Assembly (NCBI RefSeq): GCF_027532945.1
Contig: NZ_JAPZTZ010000008.1
Span: 62,001 to 126,000 of the forward strand
Origin: Phreatobacter sp.
Lineage (GTDB): Bacteria; Pseudomonadota; Alphaproteobacteria; Rhizobiales; Phreatobacteraceae
DNA length: 64,000 bases
Direction: 5' to 3'
Positions 22,146 to 30,492 of the stretch are shown here, piece by piece. The position numbers and the translations under genes are program-made. Each line of letters opens with the position of its first letter. Within the stretch, counting starts at the first letter, position 1. A model generated the notes under the pieces. The model was not told the DNA's origin. It saw only the letters and a list, made by a program, of their open reading frames with translations, and searched no databases.

Positions 22146-24866
22146 TCAGACCTTCACCTGCTCCTTCACCGCCTCGATGAGCTGCTTCAGCGAGAAGGGT
22201 TTCGGCAGGAAGGCGAAGGACTGGCCCTCCGGCAGGTCGTTCTTGAACGCCTCCTCGGCATAGCCCGAGACGAAGATCACCTTGATGCCCGGATTGGACT
22301 TGCGCAGCTCGCCGAGCAGCGTCGGGCCGTTCATTTCCGGCATGACCACGTCGGAGACGACGAGGTCCACCGTCCCGCCATGCTCGGCCATGACCTCCAG
22401 CGCCTCGACGCCGGAACCGGCCTCCAGCACCGTGTAGCCGCGGGAGATGAGGGCGCGCGAGGCAAAGGCCCGCACCGCCTCCTCGTCCTCGACCAGCAGG
22501 ATCGTGCCGGGACCTGTCTCCTCGCGCAGCACCGGGGCAGCCGGAGGCGACGCGGCGGCCTCGGCCGGCTCCGCTGACGCTTCGGCCGCACCGACAGGCT
22601 CGGTGGACGCGGCGGACGGCGCGCCCGGCGCCTCAACGCCACCGGAGACAAGCATGGCGGCGGGGGCGGCCGGCGTGCGCTCGGGCGCCACCGGCGGAGC
22701 GACCACGACCGGCTCCTCGCCTTCGACATGGCGCGGCAGGAAGATGCGGAAGATCGTGCCGCGGCCGACCTGGCTGTCGACGAAGATGTAGCCGCCTGAT
22801 TGCTTGACGATGCCGTAGACCGTCGACAGGCCGAGGCCCGTGCCCTTGCCGACATCCTTGGTCGAGAAGAACGGATCGAAAATCTTCTGCTTGATGTCGT
22901 CGGGAATGCCGGTGCCGGTATCGGTGACCTCGATCATCACCGAATCCGTCTCCGGCATCTCCACCGGATCGTCCTTGGAGCGGTGGCGCGCCACTTCGCC
23001 CGCCGGAACATTGGCGGTGCGGATCGTCAGCTTGCCGCCCTCCGGCATGGCATCGCGCGCATTCACCGCGAGGTTGAGGATCACCTGCTCGAGCTGGGTG
23101 ACGTCGGCGCGAATTGGCCAGAGGTCGCGGCCATGGACCATGTCGAGGCCGACGCGCTCACCGAGCGAGCGGCGCAGCAGCATGGAGATGTCCGAGAGCA
23201 CGTCGCCGAGCTGCACCACCTGCGGCCGCAACGTCTGCTTGCGCGAGAAGGCCAGGAGCTGGCGAACCAGGCTCGCCGCGCGGTTGGCGTTCTGCTTGAT
23301 CTGCATGACGTCGTTGAACGAGGGGTCCGCAGGCTTGTGGTCCATCAGCAGCAGGTCGGCATGGCCGATAATGGCCTGCAGCAAGTTGTTGAAGTCATGC
23401 GCCACGCCGCCGGCGAGCTGGCCGACCGCGTTCATCTTCTGCGACTGGGCGAACTGCTCCTGGAGCTGGCGCAGTTCGGTCGTCTCCACCGCATAGACGA
23501 TGGCCGCTTCGCCCGGCTGCTCCGGGTCATCCACCGGCGCGACGAAGAAATGGCAGAACCGGTTGCCGTCACCCTGGAACGCGGCATCGACAGGAGCAAG
23601 GTCGCCCTTGCCGGCGGCCGCCTCGCCGATGGCCTGGATGAGCAGCGGGCGCGAACTCTCCTTCACCAGCGACAGGATCGAGCGCGGCCCGACCTCGGTG
23701 GTCGGCGCAACCTCGGCCAGCATCCGGGCGAAGATCGGGTTGGCGCGGCCGACATGGCCGTCGCGGTCCACGGTGGCGATGCCCAGGGGCGAGGAGTTGA
23801 AGAAGCGGGCGAAACGAACCTCGGCGGCGCGCAGGCTGTCGCCGCTATCGGTGCCGCGGCCGCGGTTGATGACGAGGGTGCGCGAGGCGCCCGGCGCGCC
23901 GTCAGCGGAGAAGGCGACCTTGTGCAGGAGCCGCACCGGCAGGGCCTCGCCGGAGCGGCGCTTCATGTCGACGTCGAAGGTCGCGGTGGTGACGTCGGAG
24001 GGCTTGGCGGGAACGGTGCGCAGCAGCGCCGCAGCATCGGCGGCGAGGATGTCGGCCAGCGCCAGCCCCCCGGGACCGACCTCGGTGAGGTCATGGTCGA
24101 GCCAGCCGGCGAGGGTCGCGTTCATGTAGCCGATCTCGCCGTCCGGCTCCATGGAGAAGAAGCCGGCCGGGGCATGGTCGAGGAAGTCGATGGCCTTCTG
24201 CAGCGTCTCGAAGGCGCTCTCGGCGCTGGCGCGGTCGCGGGTGATGTCCTCGACCGTCCAGACGCTGGGGCGGGCGGCGCCGCGCACGCGCTCGGCCCCC
24301 TCCCCGCTCAGCGGCCGGACCTTGAGGCGCAGCCAGCGCGGCTCGGGCCCATCGGCGCGGCGCACCTCCTCCTGGTGGCGGCGGCCCTCGCGGGCGGCCT
24401 GCGACAGGCGGTAGATGGCCTCCGAGATCTCCGGCGCGCCGGTGAAGGCGCGCTCGACGCCGCGCACGTCGTCCTCGCCGGTCGCCCCGGTCATGGCGAG
24501 ATAGGCGGGGTTGGCATAGAGAACACGGCCCGAGGGCTCGCTCACCACCAGCGCCTCGCCGGCGCTGGCCGCAATCGCCTTGGTCACGTCGTTGCGCCCG
24601 TCCTCGGTGGCGAAGCGCAGGATGCCGGAGGCATAGGCGAAGAGCGAGAAGACGCCGCAGACCGCCAGCGTCGCCAAAAGGCCGATCACGTAAGGATAGG
24701 CGTTGTCGCGGCCGATCATCAGGAAGAACAGCGCTGCCCCGACCAGCACCACCGCGACCACCAGCACCATGGCGGTAGAACCGGCCTGATCCGACCGGTC
24801 CACGGAACGGCGTCCGCCGGCGCGGGCGGCGGCATCGGCACGGGCGGTCTTTTCGGCAAGGGCCAT
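22146..24866 (-). CDS. cckA: hybrid sensor histidine kinase CckA
   Basis: A 906-residue kinase. Two transmembrane helices (about residues 33-53 and 60-80) are followed by PAS domains. The histidine box is [22 protein letters not shown], the long form typical of CckA, and the ATPase domain has [21 protein letters not shown] and [13 protein letters not shown]. An Ala/Pro-rich linker of about 70 residues precedes a receiver domain with the phosphoacceptor in [15 protein letters not shown]. CckA feeds phosphate through ChpT to CtrA, which controls cell cycle and early flagellar genes. Start taken at MALAEK, 24866; no strong ribosome site. It follows flhB in the same direction. Confidence 0.92.
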   Translation of the reverse strand: MALAEKTARADAAARAGGRRSVDRSDQAGSTAMVLVVAVVLVGAALFFLMIGRDNAYPYVIGLLATLAVCGVFSLFAYASGILRFATEDGRNDVTKAIAASAGEALVVSEPSGRVLYANPAYLAMTGATGEDDVRGVERAFTGAPEISEAIYRLSQAAREGRRHQEEVRRADGPEPRWLRLKVRPLSGEGAERVRGAARPSVWTVEDITRDRASAESAFETLQKAIDFLDHAPAGFFSMEPDGEIGYMNATLAGWLDHDLTEVGPGGLALADILAADAAALLRTVPAKPSDVTTATFDVDMKRRSGEALPVRLLHKVAFSADGAPGASRTLVINRGRGTDSGDSLRAAEVRFARFFNSSPLGIATVDRDGHVGRANPIFARMLAEVAPTTEVGPRSILSLVKESSRPLLIQAIGEAAAGKGDLAPVDAAFQGDGNRFCHFFVAPVDDPEQPGEAAIVYAVETTELRQLQEQFAQSQKMNAVGQLAGGVAHDFNNLLQAIIGHADLLLMDHKPADPSFNDVMQIKQNANRAASLVRQLLAFSRKQTLRPQVVQLGDVLSDISMLLRRSLGERVGLDMVHGRDLWPIRADVTQLEQVILNLAVNARDAMPEGGKLTIRTANVPAGEVARHRSKDDPVEMPETDSVMIEVTDTGTGIPDDIKQKIFDPFFSTKDVGKGTGLGLSTVYGIVKQSGGYIFVDSQVGRGTIFRIFLPRHVEGEEPVVVAPPVAPERTPAAPAAMLVSGGVEAPGAPSAASTEPVGAAEASAEPAEAAASPPAAPVLREETGPGTILLVEDEEAVRAFASRALISRGYTVLEAGSGVEALEVMAEHGGTVDLVVSDVVMPEMNGPTLLGELRKSNPGIKVIFVSGYAEEAFKNDLPEGQSFAFLPKPFSLKQLIEAVKEQVKV

Positions 24867-25017
24867 GGCGTCGGGTGTGCCGCTGTTGCTGGATCGGACG
24901 CGAGAATCCGGGCGGATGATTCTCAACTCTAGTGGTGCCGCTTCGCCGCCCGCGAGGCAAGGGCGGCGGGGCCACGGCAAGGGCCAAATCGCGCCGGCAG
25001 GCGCCAAGCGGCAGGCC

Positions 25018-26088
25018 TCAGCGCAGCGTGCCCTTGAGCCGCATGACGTAGCCGATGACCTCGGCGACGGCGCGGTAGTGCTCCTCCTCGATCGGCTGGT
25101 CGATCTCGACGCTGGCGTGCAGGGCGCGGGCGAGCGGCACGTTTTCGACAATGGGCACGTCGTTGGCGGTGGCGATCTCGCGGATCTTCAGGGCGACGAG
25201 GTCCATGCCCTTGGCGACGCAGACAGGGGCGGCCATGCCCGGTTCGTATTTCAGCGCCACGGCGAAGTGGGTCGGGTTGGTGACGACCACGGTGGCGTTG
25301 GGGACGTTGGCCATCATCCGCTTGCGGGAGCGCTCGCGGCGGATCTGCTTGATCTTCGCCTTGATCTCCGGGTTACCGTCGGACTGCTTGAACTCCTCCT
25401 TGAGCTCCTGGATCGACATTTTCTGCCGGGTGTACCAGCGCTGGTACTGGTAGACGTAGTCGGCGATGGCGATGATGGCGAGGATCGCCACGACGGCCAT
25501 CAGCACGTTCATGACCAGCGCGAACGTGTGGGGCAGCAGCATTTCCACGTCCATGCGGACCATGGCGTCGACGCTGGATCGCTGCGGCCAGAGCACGACG
25601 AAGATCACCGTGCCGACGATGGTGATCTTGGCGACGCCCTTGGCGAAATTGACGATCGCATCAAGCCCGAAGATCCGCTTGAACCCCGCCAGCGGCGAGA
25701 TCTTCGAGAATTTCGGCTTCAGGCTCTCGCCGGAGAAGACCAGGCGGTGCTGCATCAGGTTGGCGCCGACGCCGGTCAGGAACAGTGCCAGCATCGGCAG
25801 GCCCACCGCCACGACGATGGCGATGATGATCGAGATGAGAAGCTGCATCAGCGCGGACCGGTCGACCTGCAGCAGGTCGGCATTGGCGAGCAGGTTTTTC
25901 ATCGGAACGGCGAGACTGCCGGCGCTGCTCGCCCCCATGGTGGCGATGACGAGGGTCGAGATGAACAACAGGAACCAGGCGACGAGGTCCTGGCTCTTCG
26001 CGACGTCGCCCTTCTTCAGCGCATCGTCGAGCTTCTTCTGTGTAGGGTCGTGTGTTTTCTGGTCCTTGTCGTCATCGCCCTCGGCCAC
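25018..26088 (-). CDS. flhB: flagellar type III export protein FlhB
   Basis: A 356-residue export-gate component. The N terminus has the DPTQKKLDDALKKGDVAKSQDL signature, then four hydrophobic segments, then a cytoplasmic tail with the self-cleavage site NPTH (271-274) in VTNPTHFAVALKYEPGMAAPVCVAKG. FlhB switches export specificity from rod/hook to filament substrates. Last gene of the flgB-flgC-fliE-fliQ-fliR-flhB operon; 4 nt separate it from fliR. Confidence 0.97.
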   Translation of the reverse strand: MAEGDDDKDQKTHDPTQKKLDDALKKGDVAKSQDLVAWFLLFISTLVIATMGASSAGSLAVPMKNLLANADLLQVDRSALMQLLISIIIAIVVAVGLPMLALFLTGVGANLMQHRLVFSGESLKPKFSKISPLAGFKRIFGLDAIVNFAKGVAKITIVGTVIFVVLWPQRSSVDAMVRMDVEMLLPHTFALVMNVLMAVVAILAIIAIADYVYQYQRWYTRQKMSIQELKEEFKQSDGNPEIKAKIKQIRRERSRKRMMANVPNATVVVTNPTHFAVALKYEPGMAAPVCVAKGMDLVALKIREIATANDVPIVENVPLARALHASVEIDQPIEEEHYRAVAEVIGYVMRLKGTLR

Positions 26089-26092
26089 CGCA

Positions 26093-26860
26093 TCACCTCC
26101 GGTTGACCGCCATCTCCCCGAGCACGGCCTCGAGCGAGCCCATGTAGTGGGCCATCATTACCGAGAGGACGAGGAGGAGGATGAGGAAGCCGACGCCGAT
26201 GGTGACCGGCATGGCGATGAAGAAGACCTGCATCTGCGGCATCAGCTTCGACAGCACGCCGAGGCCGATGTTGAAGACCAGCGCGAAGACTAGGAACGGC
26301 GCCGAGAGCTGGATGGCGATGACGAAGGCCTTGGCCATGACCATGGTCAGGAACTGCGCCGCATCGCCCGAGGCCGGCAGCACGCCGGGCCGGATGATGG
26401 TGAAACTGTCTGAGATGGCGGCGATGACGAGGTGGTGCAGGTCGGTCGAGAAGACCAGCGCCACGCCGACCAGCGACAGGAACGTGCCGATGACGGCGCC
26501 CTGCTGGCCCTGGGTGGGGTCCACCTGCATGGCAAATCCGATGCCCATGGCCTGGGCGATGACGACGCCGGCCGTGAGCAGCGCCGAGACCGCGATGCGG
26601 CCGGCCATCCCCAGCGTGAAGCCGACCGCGATCTCCATCAAAAGCACCATGAAGACGCCCGCGGGGCGCCCAAGGTCGATCTCGTAGAGCGGCCGGTGGA
26701 GAGGAAACAGCACGAGAGTGAGAAGCAGGGCAACGCCGAGGCGCACGCGCACCGGCAGCGACCGTTCGCCGAGCCCCGGCATCAGCGCCATCATCGTCCC
26801 GACCCGCGCGAAGACGAGCAGGAAGACGACGATCATCTCGGGCGAGATCGGCAGGGTCAC
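26093..26860 (-). CDS. fliR: flagellar export gate protein FliR
   Basis: A 255-residue polytopic protein with the FliR pattern: SPEMIVVFLLVFARVGTMMALMPGLGERSLPVRVRLGVALLLTLVLFP at the start and the conserved QVDPTQGQQGAVIGTFLSLVGVALVFSTDLHHLVI in the middle. It forms the export gate with FliP and FliQ in the basal-body membrane ring. Sits between fliQ (67 nt) and flhB (4 nt). Confidence 0.96.
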   Translation of the reverse strand: MTLPISPEMIVVFLLVFARVGTMMALMPGLGERSLPVRVRLGVALLLTLVLFPLHRPLYEIDLGRPAGVFMVLLMEIAVGFTLGMAGRIAVSALLTAGVVIAQAMGIGFAMQVDPTQGQQGAVIGTFLSLVGVALVFSTDLHHLVIAAISDSFTIIRPGVLPASGDAAQFLTMVMAKAFVIAIQLSAPFLVFALVFNIGLGVLSKLMPQMQVFFIAMPVTIGVGFLILLLVLSVMMAHYMGSLEAVLGEMAVNRR

Positions 26861-26927
26861 GGGGATCGCCCCTCCTGGAGCGGCCGGTCGCGTCCGCTCG
26901 GTGCGGACACGCCGGATCCAAGCTGAT

Positions 26928-27194
26928 TCACCCGCCGGAGACCACCTTCGCCATGATGCGCGCGGTAATGCTGTTCATCATGTCGCCCATGAACGGCAGG
27001 GCGATGATCATCGTGGCGAAGATGGCAAGGATCTTCGGGACGAAGACCAGCGTCTGCTCCTGGATCTGGGTCAGCGCCTGGATGAGCGAGACAATCACGC
27101 CGACCACGAGGCCGACGACCATGAGCGGCGCGGAGACCAGGATCACGGTGAGGATGCCGTCGCGGGCGATGTCGAGAATGTCGGCCGGGTTCAT
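26928..27194 (-). CDS. fliQ: flagellar export gate protein FliQ
   Basis: An 88-residue protein with two hydrophobic helices and the family core VSAPLMVVGLVVGVIVSLIQALTQIQEQTLVFVPKI. Export-gate subunit alongside FliP and FliR. The start ATG is preceded by AGGAGAGATCG, and it begins 9 nt after fliE. Confidence 0.96.
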   Translation of the reverse strand: MNPADILDIARDGILTVILVSAPLMVVGLVVGVIVSLIQALTQIQEQTLVFVPKILAIFATMIIALPFMGDMMNSITARIMAKVVSGG

Positions 27195-27203
27195 CGATCT
27201 CTC

Positions 27204-27512
27204 CTAGATCTGCATCCGCATGATTTCGTCATAGGCCTGCACGACCTTGTCGCGCACCGAGACCAGCGCCTCGACGGCGACCTCGGTCTCGGCGACGGCA
27301 GTGACCACGTCGATGAGGTCGGCGCGGCCGGCGGCCATGGCGGCGGTGCGCTGGTCGGTCTGGCGCGCCGTCTGGTCGAGGTTCTGCACGGCGCCCCTCA
27401 GAAGGTCGCCGAAGCTGCCGCCCTGGCCCGTCGGACGCGTCGCGGCAGTGTTGGGGGCGAAGAGCCTGGCGGCTGTCGCATAGGCATTGGCGGCAATCGA
27501 GGAGGATGACAT
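27204..27512 (-). CDS. fliE: MS-ring/rod junction protein FliE
   Basis: A 102-residue protein ending in the FliE core: TAAMAAGRADLIDVVTAVAETEVAVEALVSVRDKVVQAYDEIMRMQI. FliE links the MS ring to the proximal rod and is the first export substrate. The N-terminal 40 residues are Ala/Ser-rich. Starts 4 nt after flgC. Confidence 0.95.
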   Translation of the reverse strand: MSSSSIAANAYATAARLFAPNTAATRPTGQGGSFGDLLRGAVQNLDQTARQTDQRTAAMAAGRADLIDVVTAVAETEVAVEALVSVRDKVVQAYDEIMRMQI

Positions 27513-27516
27513 GGCC

Positions 27517-27933
27517 TTACGACCTCAGGAGTTCGATCGTGCGCTGGATCATGCGCCGGGTGGAGGTGACGACGTTAAGGTTGGCCTCGTAGCTGCGCTG
27601 GGCCTCACGCAGGTCCATGCTCTCCACCAGAGAATTGACGTTCGGCACCTTGACGTAGCCGCGCGGGTCGGCGGCGGGGTGGTTGGGGTCGTAGCGGGTG
27701 CGGAACTCGCTCTGGTCCTGCCGCACCGGGCCGAGCTGGACGGTGGTCGCCTGCAGCTCGCGGTCGAAGGTGGTGCGGAAGGTCGGAATCTTGCGGCGAT
27801 AGGGGTCGCCGCCCGCCGTCGCGGCGGTCGAATTGGCGTTGGCGATATTCTCCGCCGAGACGCGCATGCGCCCGGCCTGGGCCCGCATGCCGCCGGCGGC
27901 GATGCGGATCGACTTGAGGAAATCCTCGGACAT
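27517..27933 (-). CDS. flgC: proximal rod protein FlgC
   Basis: A 138-residue rod protein. The N-terminal helix has AAGGMRAQAGRMRVSAENIANANS, the rod/hook family signature, and the C terminus has NVNSLVESMDLREAQRSYEANLNVVTSTRRMIQRTIELL. I placed the start at MSEDFLKS (27933), 11 nt after flgB; the frame is open upstream into flgB but without homology. Confidence 0.96.
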   Translation of the reverse strand: MSEDFLKSIRIAAGGMRAQAGRMRVSAENIANANSTAATAGGDPYRRKIPTFRTTFDRELQATTVQLGPVRQDQSEFRTRYDPNHPAADPRGYVKVPNVNSLVESMDLREAQRSYEANLNVVTSTRRMIQRTIELLRS

Positions 27934-27944
27934 GCGTCGTCTCC

Positions 27945-28379
27945 TCAGGCTTTCTTGCCGATTGCGATGCGGACCAGGCCAAGCGAGCGCTGGTAGAGGC
28001 CTGCGACGGCCTGGTAGTCCATCTGGTTCTGCGCCACCTTGAGCATCTCGTCCTCGAGGTTCACGCGGTTGCCGTCCGGGGTCGCGACGAGGCCGGTGTT
28101 GCGGCGGACATCGAAGCGATTCTGCACGGTGGAGCCAGTCGCCCCGATATGACCGGGATCGGTGCGAACCGGCCCGACGCCCGTGCTGGCGCCGGCGGAG
28201 GCTGCGGCGCGTGGCCCGCCCCGCAGCATGGAATCGAAGTTCGGGGGGGCGAGATCGCGCGCCCGGTAGCCCGGGGTCTCGGAATTGGCGACATTCTCGG
28301 CCAGCAGCTTCTGCCGGTCCTGGTGCCACCGCATCCGGTTGCGGAGCATGGAGAAGATCGGCACGTCGCTGGTGGCCAT
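27945..28379 (-). CDS. flgB: proximal rod protein FlgB
   Basis: A 144-residue rod protein with MLRNRMRWHQDRQKLLAENVANSETPGYRARDL at the start and VNLEDEMLKVAQNQMDYQAVAGLYQRSLGLVRIAIGKKA at the end. First gene of an early (class II) flagellar operon. The start at 28379 matches family length; no strong ribosome site. A CtrA box and the 17-bp flagellar palindrome lie upstream. Confidence 0.96.
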   Translation of the reverse strand: MATSDVPIFSMLRNRMRWHQDRQKLLAENVANSETPGYRARDLAPPNFDSMLRGGPRAAASAGASTGVGPVRTDPGHIGATGSTVQNRFDVRRNTGLVATPDGNRVNLEDEMLKVAQNQMDYQAVAGLYQRSLGLVRIAIGKKA

Positions 28380-28430
28380 GGCAGCCGATGTCCCCGCCCC
28401 TGTGGTAGGCAAAGGATGCCCAGCACATGG

Positions 28431-28446
28431 TTAACGACCGGTTAAC
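28431..28446 (-). promoter_or_regulatory. CtrA box upstream of flgB (TTAA-N7-TTAAC)
   Basis: On the minus strand TTAACCGGTCGTTAACC (ending at 28430) is an exact TTAA-N7-TTAAC CtrA site, about 50 nt before the flgB ATG. CtrA activates early flagellar operons in Caulobacter, and CckA, its upstream kinase, is encoded a few kilobases away. Confidence 0.75.
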
Positions 28447-28503
28447 CGTTAAGGGACTTTCAACCTCTGGCCGGGCGGGTTAACCATCCGGCGAGGTCGA
28501 GAT

Positions 28504-28520
28504 CGGCAAGCCTTGCCGGG
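28504..28520. promoter_or_regulatory. 17-bp flagellar palindrome, copy 1 (flgB/fliO intergenic)
   Basis: CGGCAAGCCTTGCCGGG; the first 15 bases are a perfect palindrome with one central base. It lies between divergent flgB and fliO, about 60 bp upstream of the flgB CtrA box. No sigma-54 promoter was found close by on either strand. By position it may be a repressor or activator site (FlbD-like). Confidence 0.7.
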
Positions 28521-28593
28521 TCTGTTAACCTCAACATAGTTTTAAGGCCTGCCTTCGGGGGCGGGCGTCGGGAATGCCACGGGATCGGTCTCG

Positions 28594-29565
28594 ATGAATT
28601 ACATCAGCAATCTGCTCGGCCCGAACGCGCCGCTGGCCGCGACGTTCATCGTCGCCTTCGCCGCTGTTCTGGTGCTGATCGGACTGACGGCGTGGATCTT
28701 CCGTATCGTCCGCGGCCGTGGCCTCGGCATCGGCTCGGGCGGCCGTGGCCGCCAGCCGCGCCTCGCCGTGCTCGACTATGCGGACGTCGACCAGCGCCGG
28801 AAGCTCGTGCTGATCCGCCGCGACAATGTGGAGCATCTCCTGCTGCTCGGCGGGCCGACCGATGTCGTGGTCGAGACCTCCATCGTCCGTGGCGCACCGG
28901 TGCAGGCCGCCGCCCTGCGCGAGGTCGCGGCGGCGCAGGCCCCCGTCTATGTCGAGCCCGATCCGCCCATGCCGGCGCAGCGCGCCTCCCTGCGCGAGGC
29001 GGCGCGTCAGGCGGCCGGCGAGCTGCCGGCCCCCGCCCCGGCCATGCGCCCCGAAACCTCGCTGCGGATGCCCGAACCGGCCCGCCCCGCGCCGCAGCCC
29101 GCGCCGCAGCAGACCCTGCGGCCCGAGCCGACGCGCGCTCCGCCCCCGCCGCCTCCGGTGGCCCGGCCTGAGCCGCCTCGCCCGGACATCGCGCGCCCCG
29201 AGGTCGCCCGTCCGGAGGTGCCGAAGATCACCCCGGTGGTCACGCAACCCGTGCGGCCGGCAACGCCCACTCCGCCGCCCGCCCGTCCGGCGAGCCCGGC
29301 GTCTGCCGGCGCTGCCGTCCCAGACGATGTCGCTGCCCGTCTCGAGGCAGCGCTGAAGAAGCCGATCGGCGCGGCGCCCGCCGCCGTGGCGCCTGCCCCC
29401 GTCCGCCCCGCGACCCCGCCCGCTCCGGCACCGCGGCCGGCCATGACCCAGGCCCCCGCCACGGCACCCAAGAGCCTGTCGCCCGACGAGAAGTCGGTCT
29501 TCGACAGCCTCGAGGAAGAAATGGCCGCCCTGCTCGGCCGCGGTCCGACGCCGCCCAAGGGCTGA
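28594..29565 (+). CDS. fliO: flagellar biosynthesis protein FliO
   Basis: A 323-residue protein. One membrane helix (about residues 15-38) is followed by the FliO domain (RLAVLDYADVDQRRKLVLIRRDNVEHLLLLGGPTDVVVETSIV). The remaining 220 residues are a Pro/Ala/Arg-rich disordered tail, long for FliO. FliO helps assemble the FliP ring of the export gate. Divergent from flgB. It has its own strong terminator before fliP, which is unusual as fliO and fliP are normally cotranscribed. Confidence 0.9.
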   Translation: MNYISNLLGPNAPLAATFIVAFAAVLVLIGLTAWIFRIVRGRGLGIGSGGRGRQPRLAVLDYADVDQRRKLVLIRRDNVEHLLLLGGPTDVVVETSIVRGAPVQAAALREVAAAQAPVYVEPDPPMPAQRASLREAARQAAGELPAPAPAMRPETSLRMPEPARPAPQPAPQQTLRPEPTRAPPPPPPVARPEPPRPDIARPEVARPEVPKITPVVTQPVRPATPTPPPARPASPASAGAAVPDDVAARLEAALKKPIGAAPAAVAPAPVRPATPPAPAPRPAMTQAPATAPKSLSPDEKSVFDSLEEEMAALLGRGPTPPKG

Positions 29566-29591
29566 AACCCGCCACCCCGCAGATGACGCGA

Positions 29592-29620
29592 GGGCTCCCC
29601 ACCGGGAGCCCTTTGTCGTT
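29592..29620 (+). terminator. intrinsic terminator between fliO and fliP
   Basis: GGGCTCCC, a CACC loop and GGGAGCCC form a perfect 8-bp stem followed by TTTGTCGTT. It begins 26 nt after the fliO stop, so fliP needs read-through or its own promoter in the next 90 nt. Confidence 0.9.
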
Positions 29621-29709
29621 CCGCGACCTGCCGCCGCGTCCCCGTCCACAGGCCCGCCCGCCGCGAACTGCTACACTCCGGAGACGATTCGCCCCGGTGC
29701 AGGACGGCC

Positions 29710-30483
29710 ATGGCCGCTGAGACCCCTCATCGCAGGACCGACGCCCGGCGGGCCCGCCGGATGGCCGGCCTCGCCCTGCTCGCCGCAGCCACGCTCGCCA
29801 CCGGGCCGGCCGCCGCCCAGGACATCTCGATCAATCTCGGCCAGGGCGCCGGCGTGAACGAGCGCGTCATCCAGCTCATCGCGCTCATCACCGTCCTGTC
29901 GGTGGCGCCGTCCATTCTCATCATGGTGACGAGCTTCGTGCGCATCGCCGTGGTGCTGTCGCTGCTGCGCACCGCCATCGGCACCATGACCGCGCCCCCC
30001 AACGCCGTCATCGTCGGACTGTCGCTGTTCCTCACCGGCTTCGTCATGGCGCCGACGCTGCAGCAGAGCTACGACCTCGGTATCCGCCCGCTGATCGAGA
30101 ACCAGATCGATGCGCCGCAGGCCTTCGAGCGCGCCTCGGGCCCCTTCCGCGATTTCATGCTGAAGCACGTCCGGGAGAAGGATCTCGCCCTGTTCCAGGA
30201 GCTCTCGCGCGAAGCCATCCCGGCGACGCCGCAGGAAGTGTCCTTCCGCGTCCTCGTGCCTGCCTTCATGATCTCCGAGCTGCGCCGCGCCTTCGAGATC
30301 GCCTTCCTGCTCTTCGTGCCCTTCCTGGTGATCGACCTCGTCGTCGCCTCGGTGCTCATGTCGATGGGCATGATGATGCTGCCACCGGTGACGGTGTCCC
30401 TGCCCTTCAAGCTGATCTTCTTCGTCCTCGTCGACGGCTGGAACCTGGTCGCCGGCAGCCTGGTGCGAAGTTTCGGGCCGTAA
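29710..30483 (+). CDS. fliP: flagellar export gate protein FliP
   Basis: A 257-residue protein with an N-terminal signal peptide (MAGLALLAAATLATGPAAAQ) and the FliP core: LSVAPSILIMVTSFVRIAVVLSLLRTAIGT, a periplasmic segment, then LVPAFMISELRRAFEIAFLLFVPFLVIDLVVASVLMSMGMMMLPPVTVSLPFKLIFFVLVDGW. It forms the ring of the export channel with FliQ and FliR. AGGA precedes the ATG. It ends 10 nt from the convergent TPR gene. Confidence 0.97.
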   Translation: MAAETPHRRTDARRARRMAGLALLAAATLATGPAAAQDISINLGQGAGVNERVIQLIALITVLSVAPSILIMVTSFVRIAVVLSLLRTAIGTMTAPPNAVIVGLSLFLTGFVMAPTLQQSYDLGIRPLIENQIDAPQAFERASGPFRDFMLKHVREKDLALFQELSREAIPATPQEVSFRVLVPAFMISELRRAFEIAFLLFVPFLVIDLVVASVLMSMGMMMLPPVTVSLPFKLIFFVLVDGWNLVAGSLVRSFGP

Positions 30484-30492
30484 GGCGACGCC

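Noticed and set aside
19976-22180. 734-codon open frame on the plus strand
   Set aside because: Antisense shadow of the exonuclease-CBS-DUF294 gene, without recognisable domains.
22800-24932. 710-codon open frame on the plus strand
   Set aside because: Antisense to cckA, with biased composition.
28504-28520. The flgB palindrome read as a sigma-54 promoter (GG...GC)
   Set aside because: GG and GC are separated by 8 nt, not 10.
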